Position numbers and translations under genes: made by a program. A stretch of DNA of 64,000 bases from assembly GCA_945897515.1 (NCBI GenBank), contig CAMDFO010000017.1, positions 1-64,000 of the forward strand. Direction: 5' to 3'. Below, in pieces: positions 27,747-36,442 of the stretch. The notes beneath the pieces were generated by a model. The model searched no databases. It was not told where the DNA came from and saw only the letters and a program-made list of their open reading frames with translations. This DNA is from Rhodoplanes serenus (GTDB lineage: Bacteria; Pseudomonadota; Alphaproteobacteria; Rhizobiales; Xanthobacteraceae). Positions within the stretch are counted from its first letter, which is position 1, and the number at the start of each line of letters is the position of its first letter.

Positions 27747-28949
27747 ATGTTCGCTGCTGCTGCCAGAGCGCCCGGCGCTATCGCCGGCCTGTTCCGCAAA
27801 TATCCCTGGATCGGCTGGGCCGGCTGGATCGTGTTCGTGGCTGCGGTGCTGATCCGCATGCATCCGCGAAGGTTTGGCGCCGCGTTCCAATACTATCTCG
27901 ATTTTGCGGCGAAGCTCTGGGCCGAGCAGACAATCTACGATCCGGCCAGTCTCGGTGACGTGAGCTACTGGCCGAGTTCGCTGCTGCTGTTCGTGCCGCT
28001 GACACCCCTGGACTCGACTGTCGCAGGCGTCATCGCTCTGTCGATCTTTGCCGGGCTGTTCACGTATGCAGCCGTGTCGCTCACTCGCGCGCTGCTCGAC
28101 GACCGTGCGGATGCCCTGCTGTTGGCAGGCGTCCTGCTGCTGATCAACATTCCGGCGGCCTGGTATCACTTCAAACAGGTCCAGCTTCATATCCCGATGA
28201 CGGCCGGGATGATGCTGGCCGCTGCGGCGATGATCCGTGCGCGATGGAGTGCGGCTGCGCTGTGGTTGGTGCTGGCGCTGATCGCAAAACCGCTCGCGCT
28301 GGTGATGGCGTTGCTGGCCGGCGTGCTGGCGCCGCGGATGCGGCTTCTGCTGATCGCCGGCATCGTCGCAGGCTTCGCGCTGCCGTTTGCGTTCGTCGGC
28401 GCGAATTACCTCGCCGGCCAGTATCAGCTCTTCGGCCTCAAGCTGTGGGCGGTCGCGACCGCGCCGCCGGCCGAATGGGTCTATCAGGCCGACTTCACCA
28501 CCCTGTTGCGGGCGGTCGGCATCGTGCTGCCGGGCCCGGTCTCGTTCGCCGTCAGGCTTGTCGCGGCGCTCGGCACGCTGGCGCTCGCCTGGAATGTGCG
28601 GCGCGCCGGCGGTTCGAAGGCGTTGGCACTGGCGCTGCTGCTGCTCTCGGGCTGCTACATCACGCTGTTCGGCCCGCGGAACGAGAATGTGTCGTTCCTC
28701 GTGGTCACGCCTTCGATCACGGCGCTCGGCTTGCTGATGCTGCTGCGCAACGAAACCGACTGGCGCGGCTGGGTGCTGCTGCTGGCCGCTCCGGTGCTCG
28801 GTTTCGTGATCAGCCTGCCGGTCGACGCGGTGGTGAAGCCCGCTGTGGTCATGGCGATCTATCTCTGGGCGGCGCGGCAGATGATCGTGCCGGAGCGCTG
28901 GCGGCTGCTGGTGGAGAGCCCGGTTCCGGAACGGCCGCGTGACACTTAA
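27747..28949 (+). CDS. GT87-like (DUF2029) polytopic glycosyltransferase
   Basis: A 400-residue protein with about ten membrane spans. It has a layout typical of DUF2029/GT87 proteins, which in other bacteria transfer mannose or arabinose from polyprenyl-phosphate donors: an early membrane segment, a loop with LIRMHPRRFGAAFQYYLDFA, then YDPASLGDVSYWPSSLLLF. Start chosen at the ATG with GGGA upstream; a TTG four codons earlier is possible. It stands alone between a repeat and an aspartic protease gene. The acceptor is unknown, and similarity is by topology and loop pattern only. Confidence 0.72.
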   Translation: MFAAAARAPGAIAGLFRKYPWIGWAGWIVFVAAVLIRMHPRRFGAAFQYYLDFAAKLWAEQTIYDPASLGDVSYWPSSLLLFVPLTPLDSTVAGVIALSIFAGLFTYAAVSLTRALLDDRADALLLAGVLLLINIPAAWYHFKQVQLHIPMTAGMMLAAAAMIRARWSAAALWLVLALIAKPLALVMALLAGVLAPRMRLLLIAGIVAGFALPFAFVGANYLAGQYQLFGLKLWAVATAPPAEWVYQADFTTLLRAVGIVLPGPVSFAVRLVAALGTLALAWNVRRAGGSKALALALLLLSGCYITLFGPRNENVSFLVVTPSITALGLLMLLRNETDWRGWVLLLAAPVLGFVISLPVDAVVKPAVVMAIYLWAARQMIVPERWRLLVESPVPERPRDT

Positions 28950-29075
28950 AATTTTACGGATCGCCGAAACCGCGCATCCATCATGCGGCCCCGAAACCGC
29001 GTCAATCCTGGCGTCGCGTTAAGATCGCCTTGAGCAGCCCCGTGCATCATGTCCGCTGGAGTCAGGGAATCCAGC

Positions 29076-29621
29076 ATGCGCGCCATCATTGCGCTCCTCG
29101 TGTTCGTTGCCGTGGTTGGCCTCGGCCTGTCGCGGCATATCGGCGACTTCATGAAGCCGGGGCCGTCGACCGCGTCGGCAACCACGACCGCGAGCCGCGA
29201 GTCCACGGAGCAGCGTCAGGCCCGGCAGGGTCAGCCGCAGCAGACCTCGGTCGGCCGCACCGTCACGCTGCAAGGCGATGGCCGCGGCCATTTCCAGGTC
29301 GAGGCGCGCATCGACGGTCGTCGGGTCGAGGCCATCGTCGACACCGGTGCTTCGCTGGTGGTTCTGAATGAGCGCTCGGCCAACAGCCTTGGCATTTTCC
29401 CCCGTGCCAGCGAATTCACCGGCCGCACCAACACCGCCAACGGCGTGGCGAAATACGCCCCGGTCCGCTTGAACCGGCTGGAGATCAACGGCATCACCGT
29501 GCGCGACGTCGAGGCCGCCGTGATGAAAGACGAGGCGCTGAAGGTGAACCTGCGCGGGATGTCGTTCCTGGCCAAGGTAAAATTCACCCACGACCGCGGC
29601 CGGCTCGTTCTCGAACAGTAA
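29076..29621 (+). CDS. Membrane-anchored retropepsin-like aspartic protease (clan AA, TIGR02281-like)
   Basis: A 181-residue protein: one N-terminal transmembrane segment (MRAIIALLVFVAVVGLGL), a Ser/Thr/Gln-rich linker, then a single retropepsin-like domain with the active-site triad AIVDTGASLVVLNERSANSLGI. The second half of the domain holds FLAKVKFTHDRGRLVLEQ. Such proteins need to dimerise to form an active site. This is the clan AA family common in alphaproteobacteria, whose substrates are unknown. The chosen start has AGGGA about 8 nt upstream and begins the membrane anchor. Confidence 0.85.
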   Translation: MRAIIALLVFVAVVGLGLSRHIGDFMKPGPSTASATTTASRESTEQRQARQGQPQQTSVGRTVTLQGDGRGHFQVEARIDGRRVEAIVDTGASLVVLNERSANSLGIFPRASEFTGRTNTANGVAKYAPVRLNRLEINGITVRDVEAAVMKDEALKVNLRGMSFLAKVKFTHDRGRLVLEQ

Positions 29622-29678
29622 TCGTTTCCGTTACCTGCGCTTTGGGCTATTGCTCTCCCCGCACGCATTGGGGATGCC

Positions 29679-31178
29679 ATGTTTCCGAAGCCGAAGCCGC
29701 AGCTCACGCCCAACACCTACGCCTACGAGTCCGAGCCGATGGTGAAAGCCACCGGCTTTCGCGAATACGACGCGCGCTGGCTGCTGAACACAGAAATCAA
29801 CCTGATGGGGTTGCAGGCGCTGGGCATGGGCCTCGGCACGCTGATCCGCGAGCGCAGCGTGAAGCCCGAGATCGTCGTCGGCCACGACTTCCGCGGCTAT
29901 TCGGCTTCGGTGAAATACGCCCTGGTGTCGGGCCTGCTGGCTGCCGGCTGCAAGGTGCATGACATCGGGCTTGCGATGACGCCGATGGCGTATTTCGCGC
30001 AGTTCGACCTCGACGTGCCGTGCGTGGCGATGGTCACAGCCTCACACAACGACAACGGCTGGACCGGCGTGAAGATGGGGGCCAACCGCCCGCTCACCTT
30101 CGGGCCAGACGAAATGACCCGGCTCAAGGACATCGTGCTCAACGCCGCGTTCAAGCTCGAAGGCGGCGGCTCGTATCATTTCGTCGAGAATTTCCCGGCG
30201 CGCTACATCGCCGATCTCACCAAACGGCCGAAGCTCAAGCGCAAGCTGAAGGTGATCTGCGCCTGCGGCAACGGCACCGCGGGCGCGTTCGCGCCGCAGG
30301 TGCTGGAGGCGATCGGCTGCGAAGTGGTGCGGCTCGATTGCGAGCTCGACCACACGTTCCCGAAATACAATCCGAATCCGGAAGACATGGAGATGCTGCA
30401 CGCCATCCGCGACGCGGTGCTGGCGCACAAGGCCGACGTGGGCCTCGGATTCGACGGCGACGGCGACCGCTGCGGCGTGGTCGACGACAAGGGCGATGAG
30501 ATTTTCGCCGACAAAGTGGGGGTGATGCTCGCGCGGGACATGTCCGCGCTGCATCCGGGCTCGACGTTCGTGGTCGATGTGAAATCGACCGGGCTCTACG
30601 CCACCGATCCGGTGCTGCAAAAGAACGGCGTCAAGGCGGATTACTGGAAGACCGGCCATTCCTATATGAAGCGCCGAACCCATGAATTGGGCGCGCTCGC
30701 GGGCTTCGAGAAATCCGGGCATTATTTCTTCAACGCGCCGTTCGGCCGCGGCTACGACGACGGCCTGGTCTCGGCGCTGGCGATCTGCGACATGATGGAC
30801 CGCAGTCCCGGAAAGAAGATGTCGGAGCTGAAAGACGCGCTGCCGAAAACCTGGGGCTCGCCGACCATGTCGCCGCACTGCGACGACGAGAAGAAATACG
30901 GCATCGTCGAACAGGTGGTGAAGCACTTCGAGGCGGCAAAGGCCAAGGGCGACACGGTGATCGGCCAGCCGATCCGCGATCTGGTCACCGTCAACGGCGT
31001 GCGCGTCACGGTCGAGGACGGTACCTGGGGCCTGGTGCGCGCATCATCGAACAAGCCGGAGCTGGTGGTGGTGGTGGAAAGCCCGGTGTCCGAGGCGAAG
31101 ATGCGCGAGATGTTCAAGGCGGTGGATGGCGTGCTGCGCACGCATCCCGAGGTTGGGGCGTATAATCAGACGATCTGA
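29679..31178 (+). CDS. Phosphomannomutase/phosphoglucomutase
   Basis: A 499-residue alpha-D-phosphohexomutase, interconverting hexose-1- and hexose-6-phosphates for polysaccharide and LPS precursors. The phosphoserine is Ser122 in VTASHNDNGWTGVKMG, metal binding is GFDGDGDRCGVVD, sugar recognition is GFEKSGHYFF, and the phosphate loop is RASSNKPEL. The TASHN motif is followed by DNGW rather than the common PxxYN, a subgroup variant seen in PMM/PGM proteins of Rhizobiales. It starts 57 bp after the protease gene, probably in the same transcription unit. With ugd and kdsB nearby, a surface-carbohydrate role is likely. Confidence 0.93.
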   Translation: MFPKPKPQLTPNTYAYESEPMVKATGFREYDARWLLNTEINLMGLQALGMGLGTLIRERSVKPEIVVGHDFRGYSASVKYALVSGLLAAGCKVHDIGLAMTPMAYFAQFDLDVPCVAMVTASHNDNGWTGVKMGANRPLTFGPDEMTRLKDIVLNAAFKLEGGGSYHFVENFPARYIADLTKRPKLKRKLKVICACGNGTAGAFAPQVLEAIGCEVVRLDCELDHTFPKYNPNPEDMEMLHAIRDAVLAHKADVGLGFDGDGDRCGVVDDKGDEIFADKVGVMLARDMSALHPGSTFVVDVKSTGLYATDPVLQKNGVKADYWKTGHSYMKRRTHELGALAGFEKSGHYFFNAPFGRGYDDGLVSALAICDMMDRSPGKKMSELKDALPKTWGSPTMSPHCDDEKKYGIVEQVVKHFEAAKAKGDTVIGQPIRDLVTVNGVRVTVEDGTWGLVRASSNKPELVVVVESPVSEAKMREMFKAVDGVLRTHPEVGAYNQTI

Positions 31179-31187
31179 GCGCGCGCG

Positions 31188-31967
31188 TCAGCTCAGGAAA
31201 TCCCGCAGCGCCTTGGTGAACATCGCGGGGTGGTCCATGTTCGAGATGTGCCCGGCGCCCGGGAGCTCGACGTACTTCGCCGCCGGGAATTCCTGCTGCA
31301 TCTGGCGCATCACGGCGGCGTTGTGGCCGTCCTTCTCGCCGCACATGTAGAGCACTGATTTTTTTACGTTCTTCATGCCCGGGCGGTAGTCGTGATCGGC
31401 GAGCGCGGCTGAGCAGCCGATGAAACCGTTAACCGGCGTGTTCAGGATCATCTTGCGCAAAGCGTCGAGGTGCGGCGGGTTAGTCTTCACGGTCTCGGGC
31501 GGAAACCAGCGGTTGATGGTGGCGTCGAGCTCCGCCTGCATGCCGTTTTTCTGAGCATTGGCAATGCGCGCCTCCCATTGCTGCGCTGACGCGGGCGTCG
31601 ACTGGCCCGGCGTGTCGCAGATCGCAAGCCGATCGAACCGGTCGGGATGCTTCTGCACTGCGCCCATGGCGGTCGCGCCGCCCATCGAGATGCCGGCCCA
31701 GCTCGCGCGCTTGACGCCGAGCGCGTCCATCAGGCCGATAATGTCGGCGATCAGGATATCGAACGTGTAGCGGCCGGCCGGCGCGTCGGTCTGGCCATGG
31801 CCGCGCTGGTCGTAGCGCAGCACGCGGTGCGAGCCTTTGAAATCCTCGGCCTGCCGGTCCCACATGTGCAGATCGGTCGCGAGCGAATTCGACAGGATCA
31901 GCCAGGGTGCGCCCTCGGGTCCCTCGACCTCGACGTTGAAGTTGATGCCGTTGGCTTTGACCTTCAT
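31188..31967 (-). CDS. Alpha/beta hydrolase, 3-oxoadipate enol-lactonase-like
   Basis: A 259-residue cytosolic alpha/beta hydrolase with the nucleophile elbow WAGISMGGATAMGA, oxyanion region LILSNSLATDLHMWD, YDQRGHGQTDAP and catalytic His in GAGHISNMDHP. The N-terminus and SNSLGTD-like segment are typical of PcaD (3-oxoadipate enol-lactonase), but no other protocatechuate-pathway gene is nearby, so the label is structural. Its start lies 2 bp from the pheA stop, implying an operon with pheA. Confidence 0.82.
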   Translation of the reverse strand: MKVKANGINFNVEVEGPEGAPWLILSNSLATDLHMWDRQAEDFKGSHRVLRYDQRGHGQTDAPAGRYTFDILIADIIGLMDALGVKRASWAGISMGGATAMGAVQKHPDRFDRLAICDTPGQSTPASAQQWEARIANAQKNGMQAELDATINRWFPPETVKTNPPHLDALRKMILNTPVNGFIGCSAALADHDYRPGMKNVKKSVLYMCGEKDGHNAAVMRQMQQEFPAAKYVELPGAGHISNMDHPAMFTKALRDFLS

Positions 31968-31969
31968 CG

Positions 31970-32827
31970 CTAAGCCTTCTCTTCCTCGAACGTCTCGCGG
32001 AACGGATGCGCGGGATAGACCCCGAGGATCGTCAGCTCCTTGGAGAAGAACGACAGCTCCTCCAGCGCGAACACCAGGCCGCGGTCGTCGGGATGACCTT
32101 CGACGTCAGCATAGAATTGCGTGGCGAAGAAATTGCCCTCGATCATGTAGCTTTCAAGCTTGGTCATGTTGATGCCGTTGGTGGCGAACCCGCCGAGCGC
32201 CTTGTACAGCGCCGCCGGAACGTTCTTCACCCGGAACACGAACGTGGTGACCACCTTGCCCTTGCCGCGCGAGGCCCATTTCTTCTCGCGCGACAGCACG
32301 ATGAAGCGCGTCGTGTTGTGGGCCTCGTCCTCGACGTCCTCCGCGAGGATATCGAGGCCGTAGATGTCCGCGGCGAGCCGCGACGCGATGGCCGCGCGCG
32401 ACTTGTCGCCGGCTTCCGAGACGATGCGTGCCGAGCCCGCCGTGTCGGCCGCGACCACCGGATGGATGCCGAGCTGCCGGATGATCTTGCGGCATTGTCC
32501 GAGCGCGTGGACGTGGCTCTCCACCGTCTTGATGCCCTTGATGTCGGCGCCCTTCGGAGCGAGCAACTGATGGCGCACCGGCATGAAATGCTCGCCGACG
32601 ATGTGGAGCTTCGAAAGCGGCATCAGATGATGAATGTCCGCGACGCGGCCGGCGACCGAGTTCTCGACCGGGATCATCCCGAGGTCGGCGTCGCCCGCGG
32701 TCAGTGCCGCGAATGCGTCCTCGAAAGTTGCCGCGGGCAGCGCCTCGGCATCGGGATAGGCCTCGTGGATTGCAAGGTGCGAATTGGCGCCCGGCTCTCC
32801 TTGGAAGACGATCTTTTTCTTTGTCAT
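31970..32827 (-). CDS. pheA: Prephenate dehydratase
   Basis: A 285-residue monofunctional enzyme for phenylpyruvate formation in phenylalanine biosynthesis. The catalytic domain shows FQGEPGANSHLA, GMIPVENSVAGRV and the substrate-binding Thr-Thr-Arg-Phe in EAHNTTRFIVLSR. The C-terminal ACT domain (TFVFRVKNVPAALYKALGGFATNGINMTKLESYM) is the Phe feedback site; ESYMIEG replaces the ESRP loop common in enterics, as in other alphaproteobacteria. No chorismate mutase domain is fused. It lies between kdsB (upstream, 40 bp) and the hydrolase, all on the minus strand. Confidence 0.95.
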   Translation of the reverse strand: MTKKKIVFQGEPGANSHLAIHEAYPDAEALPAATFEDAFAALTAGDADLGMIPVENSVAGRVADIHHLMPLSKLHIVGEHFMPVRHQLLAPKGADIKGIKTVESHVHALGQCRKIIRQLGIHPVVAADTAGSARIVSEAGDKSRAAIASRLAADIYGLDILAEDVEDEAHNTTRFIVLSREKKWASRGKGKVVTTFVFRVKNVPAALYKALGGFATNGINMTKLESYMIEGNFFATQFYADVEGHPDDRGLVFALEELSFFSKELTILGVYPAHPFRETFEEEKA

Positions 32828-32867
32828 GGGCTCACAAAGCGTCCTGCAATGAATGAGTCAACCGGCC

Positions 32868-33620
32868 TCAACCTCGGCCGCGAAGCGGCGACGACAGCAT
32901 CGCGCGTGCGATTTCCAGATCCTCCGGCGTATCGACGCCGAGCGGCACCGCATCCACGATCGCGACGTCGATGCGCATGCCTGCCTCCAGCGCGCGCAAT
33001 TGTTCGAGCTTCTCGCGCAGCTCCAGCGGCGAGGGCGGCAGCTTGACGAATTGAGCCAGAGCCGTGCGCCGATAGGCATAGAGCCCGATGTGATGATAGA
33101 GCGGCCCATCGCCGGCTGGCGCGGTGGCGCGGGTGAAATAGAGCGCACGCAGCCGCCCAGGCGCGACGGCTGAGCCCACCACTTTGACCACGTTGGGATT
33201 GCTGCGCTCCTCCGGCCTCCTGATCTCGGCGGCCAGCGTCGCAATCGCCACCGCCGGATCGGCGAGGGGGGCGAGCGCGGCCTTGATTGTCGCGGGCGCA
33301 AGCGTCGGCAGGTCGCCCTGTACGTTGACCACGGTCTGGACCTTGCCCTCGGGATCGATCATCCCCAGCGCCTCGAAGATGCGGTCGGAGCCGGACGGGT
33401 GGTCGGTCCGGGTCATCACCGCCCGTCCGCCGGCCTTTTCCACAGCCGCCGCGATTACCTCGGAATCGGTCGCCACCACGACCGGCCCGATCGCGGCCTC
33501 TTCGGCCCGGCGGAGGACATGCACGATCATAGGCTGTCCGGCGATGTCGGCGAGCGGCTTGCCCGGCAGCCGGGTCGCGGCCATGCGGGCGGGAATGAGG
33601 ATCAGGACGTCGTCAGCCAT
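32868..33620 (-). CDS. kdsB: 3-deoxy-manno-octulosonate cytidylyltransferase
   Basis: A 250-residue CMP-Kdo synthetase that activates Kdo with CTP for lipopolysaccharide inner core. The nucleotide-binding start is [20 protein letters not shown], followed by [20 protein letters not shown] and VNVQGDLP. In the C-terminal half, [10 protein letters not shown] is characteristic. First gene of the probable kdsB-pheA-hydrolase operon; 156 bp separates its start from divergent cycM. Confidence 0.96.
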   Translation of the reverse strand: MADDVLILIPARMAATRLPGKPLADIAGQPMIVHVLRRAEEAAIGPVVVATDSEVIAAAVEKAGGRAVMTRTDHPSGSDRIFEALGMIDPEGKVQTVVNVQGDLPTLAPATIKAALAPLADPAVAIATLAAEIRRPEERSNPNVVKVVGSAVAPGRLRALYFTRATAPAGDGPLYHHIGLYAYRRTALAQFVKLPPSPLELREKLEQLRALEAGMRIDVAIVDAVPLGVDTPEDLEIARAMLSSPLRGRG

Positions 33621-33776
33621 GGGGGGTCGCCGGCGCCGCTTTTTTCGGGGCTGAACGGGTGTCGCAGGGCGTTATACGGGTTGCCAGCCCTAAGGAAAAC
33701 CGGGTATCTCTCCGGCCTCCGCGGAGGTTCGCCGCGGCCAGCCCGATACCGCATTTCCCAGCGGAGCCGTTTCGCG

Positions 33777-34361
33777 ATGGATTCTTTCGAGATCAACAAA
33801 ATCCTGGGCGCGGTGCTCGCCACCTGCCTTGGGCTATTGTCCCTCAATATCGTCGCCAACGCGGTGTTTCATCCGCCGAAGCCGGCCAAGCCCGGCTATG
33901 ACATCGCGGTGCAGGAAGAGACGCCGGCCGGCGCTCCGGCAGCGGCCGCGGCGGCGGACGAGCCCCTGGCCAAGCGGTTCGCCAGCGCCGACACAGGCCG
34001 CGGCGAAGCTTCCGCCAAGAAATGCGCCTCCTGCCACACCTTCGACAAGGGCGGTCGCAACACCGTCGGACCGAACCTCTATGGCGTGGTCGGCCGGGCC
34101 AAAGCCTCGGTCGCGGGCTTCAACTATTCCGCGGCGATGAAGGCCAAGGGCGGCAACTGGACGCTCGAGGACATCGACGTTTATCTGAAGAACCCCAAGG
34201 CCATGGTGCCCGGCACCAACATGAACTTCGCCGGCATTCCGCGCGGCAGCGAGCGGGCCGATCTGATCACCTTCCTGAATTCGAAATCCGACAGCCCGGC
34301 CCCGCTTCCGAAGGAAGCCAACGCCACGCCGGGCCGCCAGGCGAGCGTTGCGCATCGGTAA
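33777..34361 (+). CDS. cycM: Membrane-anchored cytochrome c (CycM-like)
   Basis: A 194-residue class I cytochrome c. An uncleaved N-terminal anchor (ILGAVLATCLGLLSLNIVANAVF) is followed by an Ala/Pro-rich tether and a c-type domain. The heme motif is CASCH (Cys83, Cys86, His87), and the distal Met ligand probably lies in VPGTNMNFAGI. This matches CycM of Bradyrhizobium, which carries electrons from the bc1 complex to the aa3 cytochrome oxidase. The start at MDSFEINKIL has GGAG upstream; the longer ORF has no support. Confidence 0.93.
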   Translation: MDSFEINKILGAVLATCLGLLSLNIVANAVFHPPKPAKPGYDIAVQEETPAGAPAAAAAADEPLAKRFASADTGRGEASAKKCASCHTFDKGGRNTVGPNLYGVVGRAKASVAGFNYSAAMKAKGGNWTLEDIDVYLKNPKAMVPGTNMNFAGIPRGSERADLITFLNSKSDSPAPLPKEANATPGRQASVAHR

Positions 34362-34407
34362 TGCACCGGTAAGGTTGCGGAAAGCCCGACCGGACTAAGC
34401 TCCCGCG

Positions 34408-34452
34408 CGTAGAGTTCCTGCTCGTAAAGTTCCTGCACGTAAAGTTGAAGCG
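34408..34452. repeat. Three 15-bp direct repeats upstream of yejA1
   Basis: Consecutive units CGTAGAGTTCCTGCT, CGTAAAGTTCCTGCA and CGTAAAGTTGAAGCG, the first two nearly identical and the third sharing its first 9 bp. They lie about 100-145 bp before the first gene of the peptide transporter operon. They may be an operator array or a slippage product. Confidence 0.65.
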
Positions 34453-34552
34453 TGTTGGCGATCGACCGCGCCCCTCAGGGTAGCGATCCATCCAAAAACC
34501 GACATAATCGGTTGAAAATCCTGGCCTGTTTCAGGCCGCCGGGAGCATTTTC

Positions 34553-36442
34553 ATGCGCGTCACGCGTCGAACTCTCCTTCAGACCAGCGCCGCAGCGCTG
34601 GCCGCGCCAGCGGTCCAGGCTCTCGACGGGCTGGTGCAGCCGCAGGCGGCCATCGCGCAGGAACAGCGGTGGCGGCACGGTCTGTCTTTGTTCGGCGACC
34701 TGAAATACCCGGCGGGCTTCAAGCGGTTCGATTACGTCAACGCTGACGCACCCAAAGCCGGCGCAGCGCGGATGATCGCATTCGGCACGTTCGACAATTT
34801 CAATATGGTGACCGGCGGCGTGAAGGGCGCACTGTCCGCTGGCATCGACCAGATCTACGACACCCTGATGGTCTCGGCTCTGGATGAAGAATCCACCGAA
34901 TATGGGTTGCTGGCGGAGGCCGTCAGTCATCCCGACGATCATGCCTGGGTGACCTATCGCCTGCGGGCCGGTGCCAAATGGCACGACGGCAAGCCGGTGA
35001 CGGTCGAGGACGTCATGTTCTCGCTCGAAGCCTTCAAGAAACATCACCCGCAATATTCCGCCTACTACCGCCACGTCGTGAAGGCGGAGAAGACCGGCGA
35101 GCGCGACATCACGTTCACCTTCGACGGTCCGGGCAACCGTGAACTGCCGCTGATCGTCGGACAGCTCAACGTGATGCCGAAGCATTGGTGGGAGGGCGCC
35201 GACTCGCAAGGCCGCAAGCGCGACATTTCGGCGACCACGCTCGAACCGCCGCTCGGCTGCGGCGCCTACAAGATCAAATCGTTCGTGCCGGGTCGTACCG
35301 TCGTCTATGAGCGCGTCAAGGACTATTGGGGCAAGGATCTCAACGTCAATATCGGCCGCGACAACTTCGACGAGATGCGTTTCGAATATTTCCGCGACTC
35401 CACCGTCGCGATCGAGGCATTCAAGGCCGATCACATCGACTGGCGGTCCGAGAACAGCGCCAAGAACTGGGCCACCGCCTACGACTTCCCGGCGGTCAAG
35501 GACAAGCGCGTCCTGCTCGAAGAATTCCCGATCAACTCGTCGGGCGTGATGCAGGCCTTCGTGTTCAACACCCGGCGCGACAAGTTCAAGGACCCGCGGG
35601 TGCGCCGCGCCTTCAATTTCGGCTTCGATTTCGAGGAGATGAACCGGCAGATTTTCTTTGGCCAGTACAAACGCATCGCCAGCTACTACGAGGGCCTGGA
35701 CTTGGCGGCGCGCGGTCTGCCGCAGGGCCAGGAGCTCGCGATCCTCGAAACCGTGCGCGACAAGATTCCGCCGGACGTGTTCACCAAGCCCTATGCCAAT
35801 CCGGTCGGCGGCAGCCCGGACGCGGTGCGCGGCAATCTGCGCGAAGGCGTGCGTTTGTTGCGCGAAGCCGGCTACGAGGTCCGCAACCAGAAGCTCGTCA
35901 ACACCAAGACCGGCGAGCCGATGACGGTCGAGTTCCTGCTGTCGAGTCCGGACTCGGTGCGCTTCGTCGAGCCCTACAAGCCAGGGCTCGAGCGTCTCGG
36001 CATCACCGTCACGGTCCGCAACGTCGACGACGCGCAGTACGAGAACCGACTGCGTCAATGGGACTACGACATCATCACCGCGGGATGGGGCCAGTCGCTT
36101 TCGCCCGGCAACGAGCAGCGCGGATATTGGGGCTCGCAGGCTGCAGACGTTGCCGGCTCACGCAACCTTGCCGGCATCAAGAATCCGGCGATCGACACGC
36201 TGATCGACCGGGTGATCTTCGCCAAGAACCGCGACGAGCTGGTCGCCGCCACCAAGGCGCTCGACCGGGTGCTGTTGTGGAACCACTACGTCGTGCCGCA
36301 ATGGACCTACGGCAAGATTCGCAGCGCGCGCTGGGACCGCTACAGCCGGCCCGATCCGCTGCCGAAATATGGTTTCTCGGGATTCCCGACGATCTGGTGG
36401 TTCGACGCCAACAAGGCGGCGAAGACAGGGTCGCGATCGTGA
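34553..36442 (+). CDS. yejA: Yej-type ABC transporter substrate-binding protein (copy 1)
   Basis: A 629-residue periplasmic family-5 solute-binding protein. The N-terminus has a twin-arginine-like signal (TRRTLLQTSAAALAAPAVQA). It continues with the YejA-type opening LSLFGDLKYPAGFKRFDYVNADAPKAG, then EESTEYGLLAEAV and the long two-lobed fold. YejABEF systems import peptides such as microcin-C-like compounds and murein or other short peptides. First gene of an operon of five; its TGA overlaps the GTG of the next gene. Direct repeats and about 190 bp of non-coding sequence precede it. Confidence 0.9.
   Translation: MRVTRRTLLQTSAAALAAPAVQALDGLVQPQAAIAQEQRWRHGLSLFGDLKYPAGFKRFDYVNADAPKAGAARMIAFGTFDNFNMVTGGVKGALSAGIDQIYDTLMVSALDEESTEYGLLAEAVSHPDDHAWVTYRLRAGAKWHDGKPVTVEDVMFSLEAFKKHHPQYSAYYRHVVKAEKTGERDITFTFDGPGNRELPLIVGQLNVMPKHWWEGADSQGRKRDISATTLEPPLGCGAYKIKSFVPGRTVVYERVKDYWGKDLNVNIGRDNFDEMRFEYFRDSTVAIEAFKADHIDWRSENSAKNWATAYDFPAVKDKRVLLEEFPINSSGVMQAFVFNTRRDKFKDPRVRRAFNFGFDFEEMNRQIFFGQYKRIASYYEGLDLAARGLPQGQELAILETVRDKIPPDVFTKPYANPVGGSPDAVRGNLREGVRLLREAGYEVRNQKLVNTKTGEPMTVEFLLSSPDSVRFVEPYKPGLERLGITVTVRNVDDAQYENRLRQWDYDIITAGWGQSLSPGNEQRGYWGSQAADVAGSRNLAGIKNPAIDTLIDRVIFAKNRDELVAATKALDRVLLWNHYVVPQWTYGKIRSARWDRYSRPDPLPKYGFSGFPTIWWFDANKAAKTGSRS

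Noticed and set aside
34408-34452. CRISPR-like repeat array
   Set aside because: Units are contiguous without spacers and only about three in number; no cas genes are present in the window.
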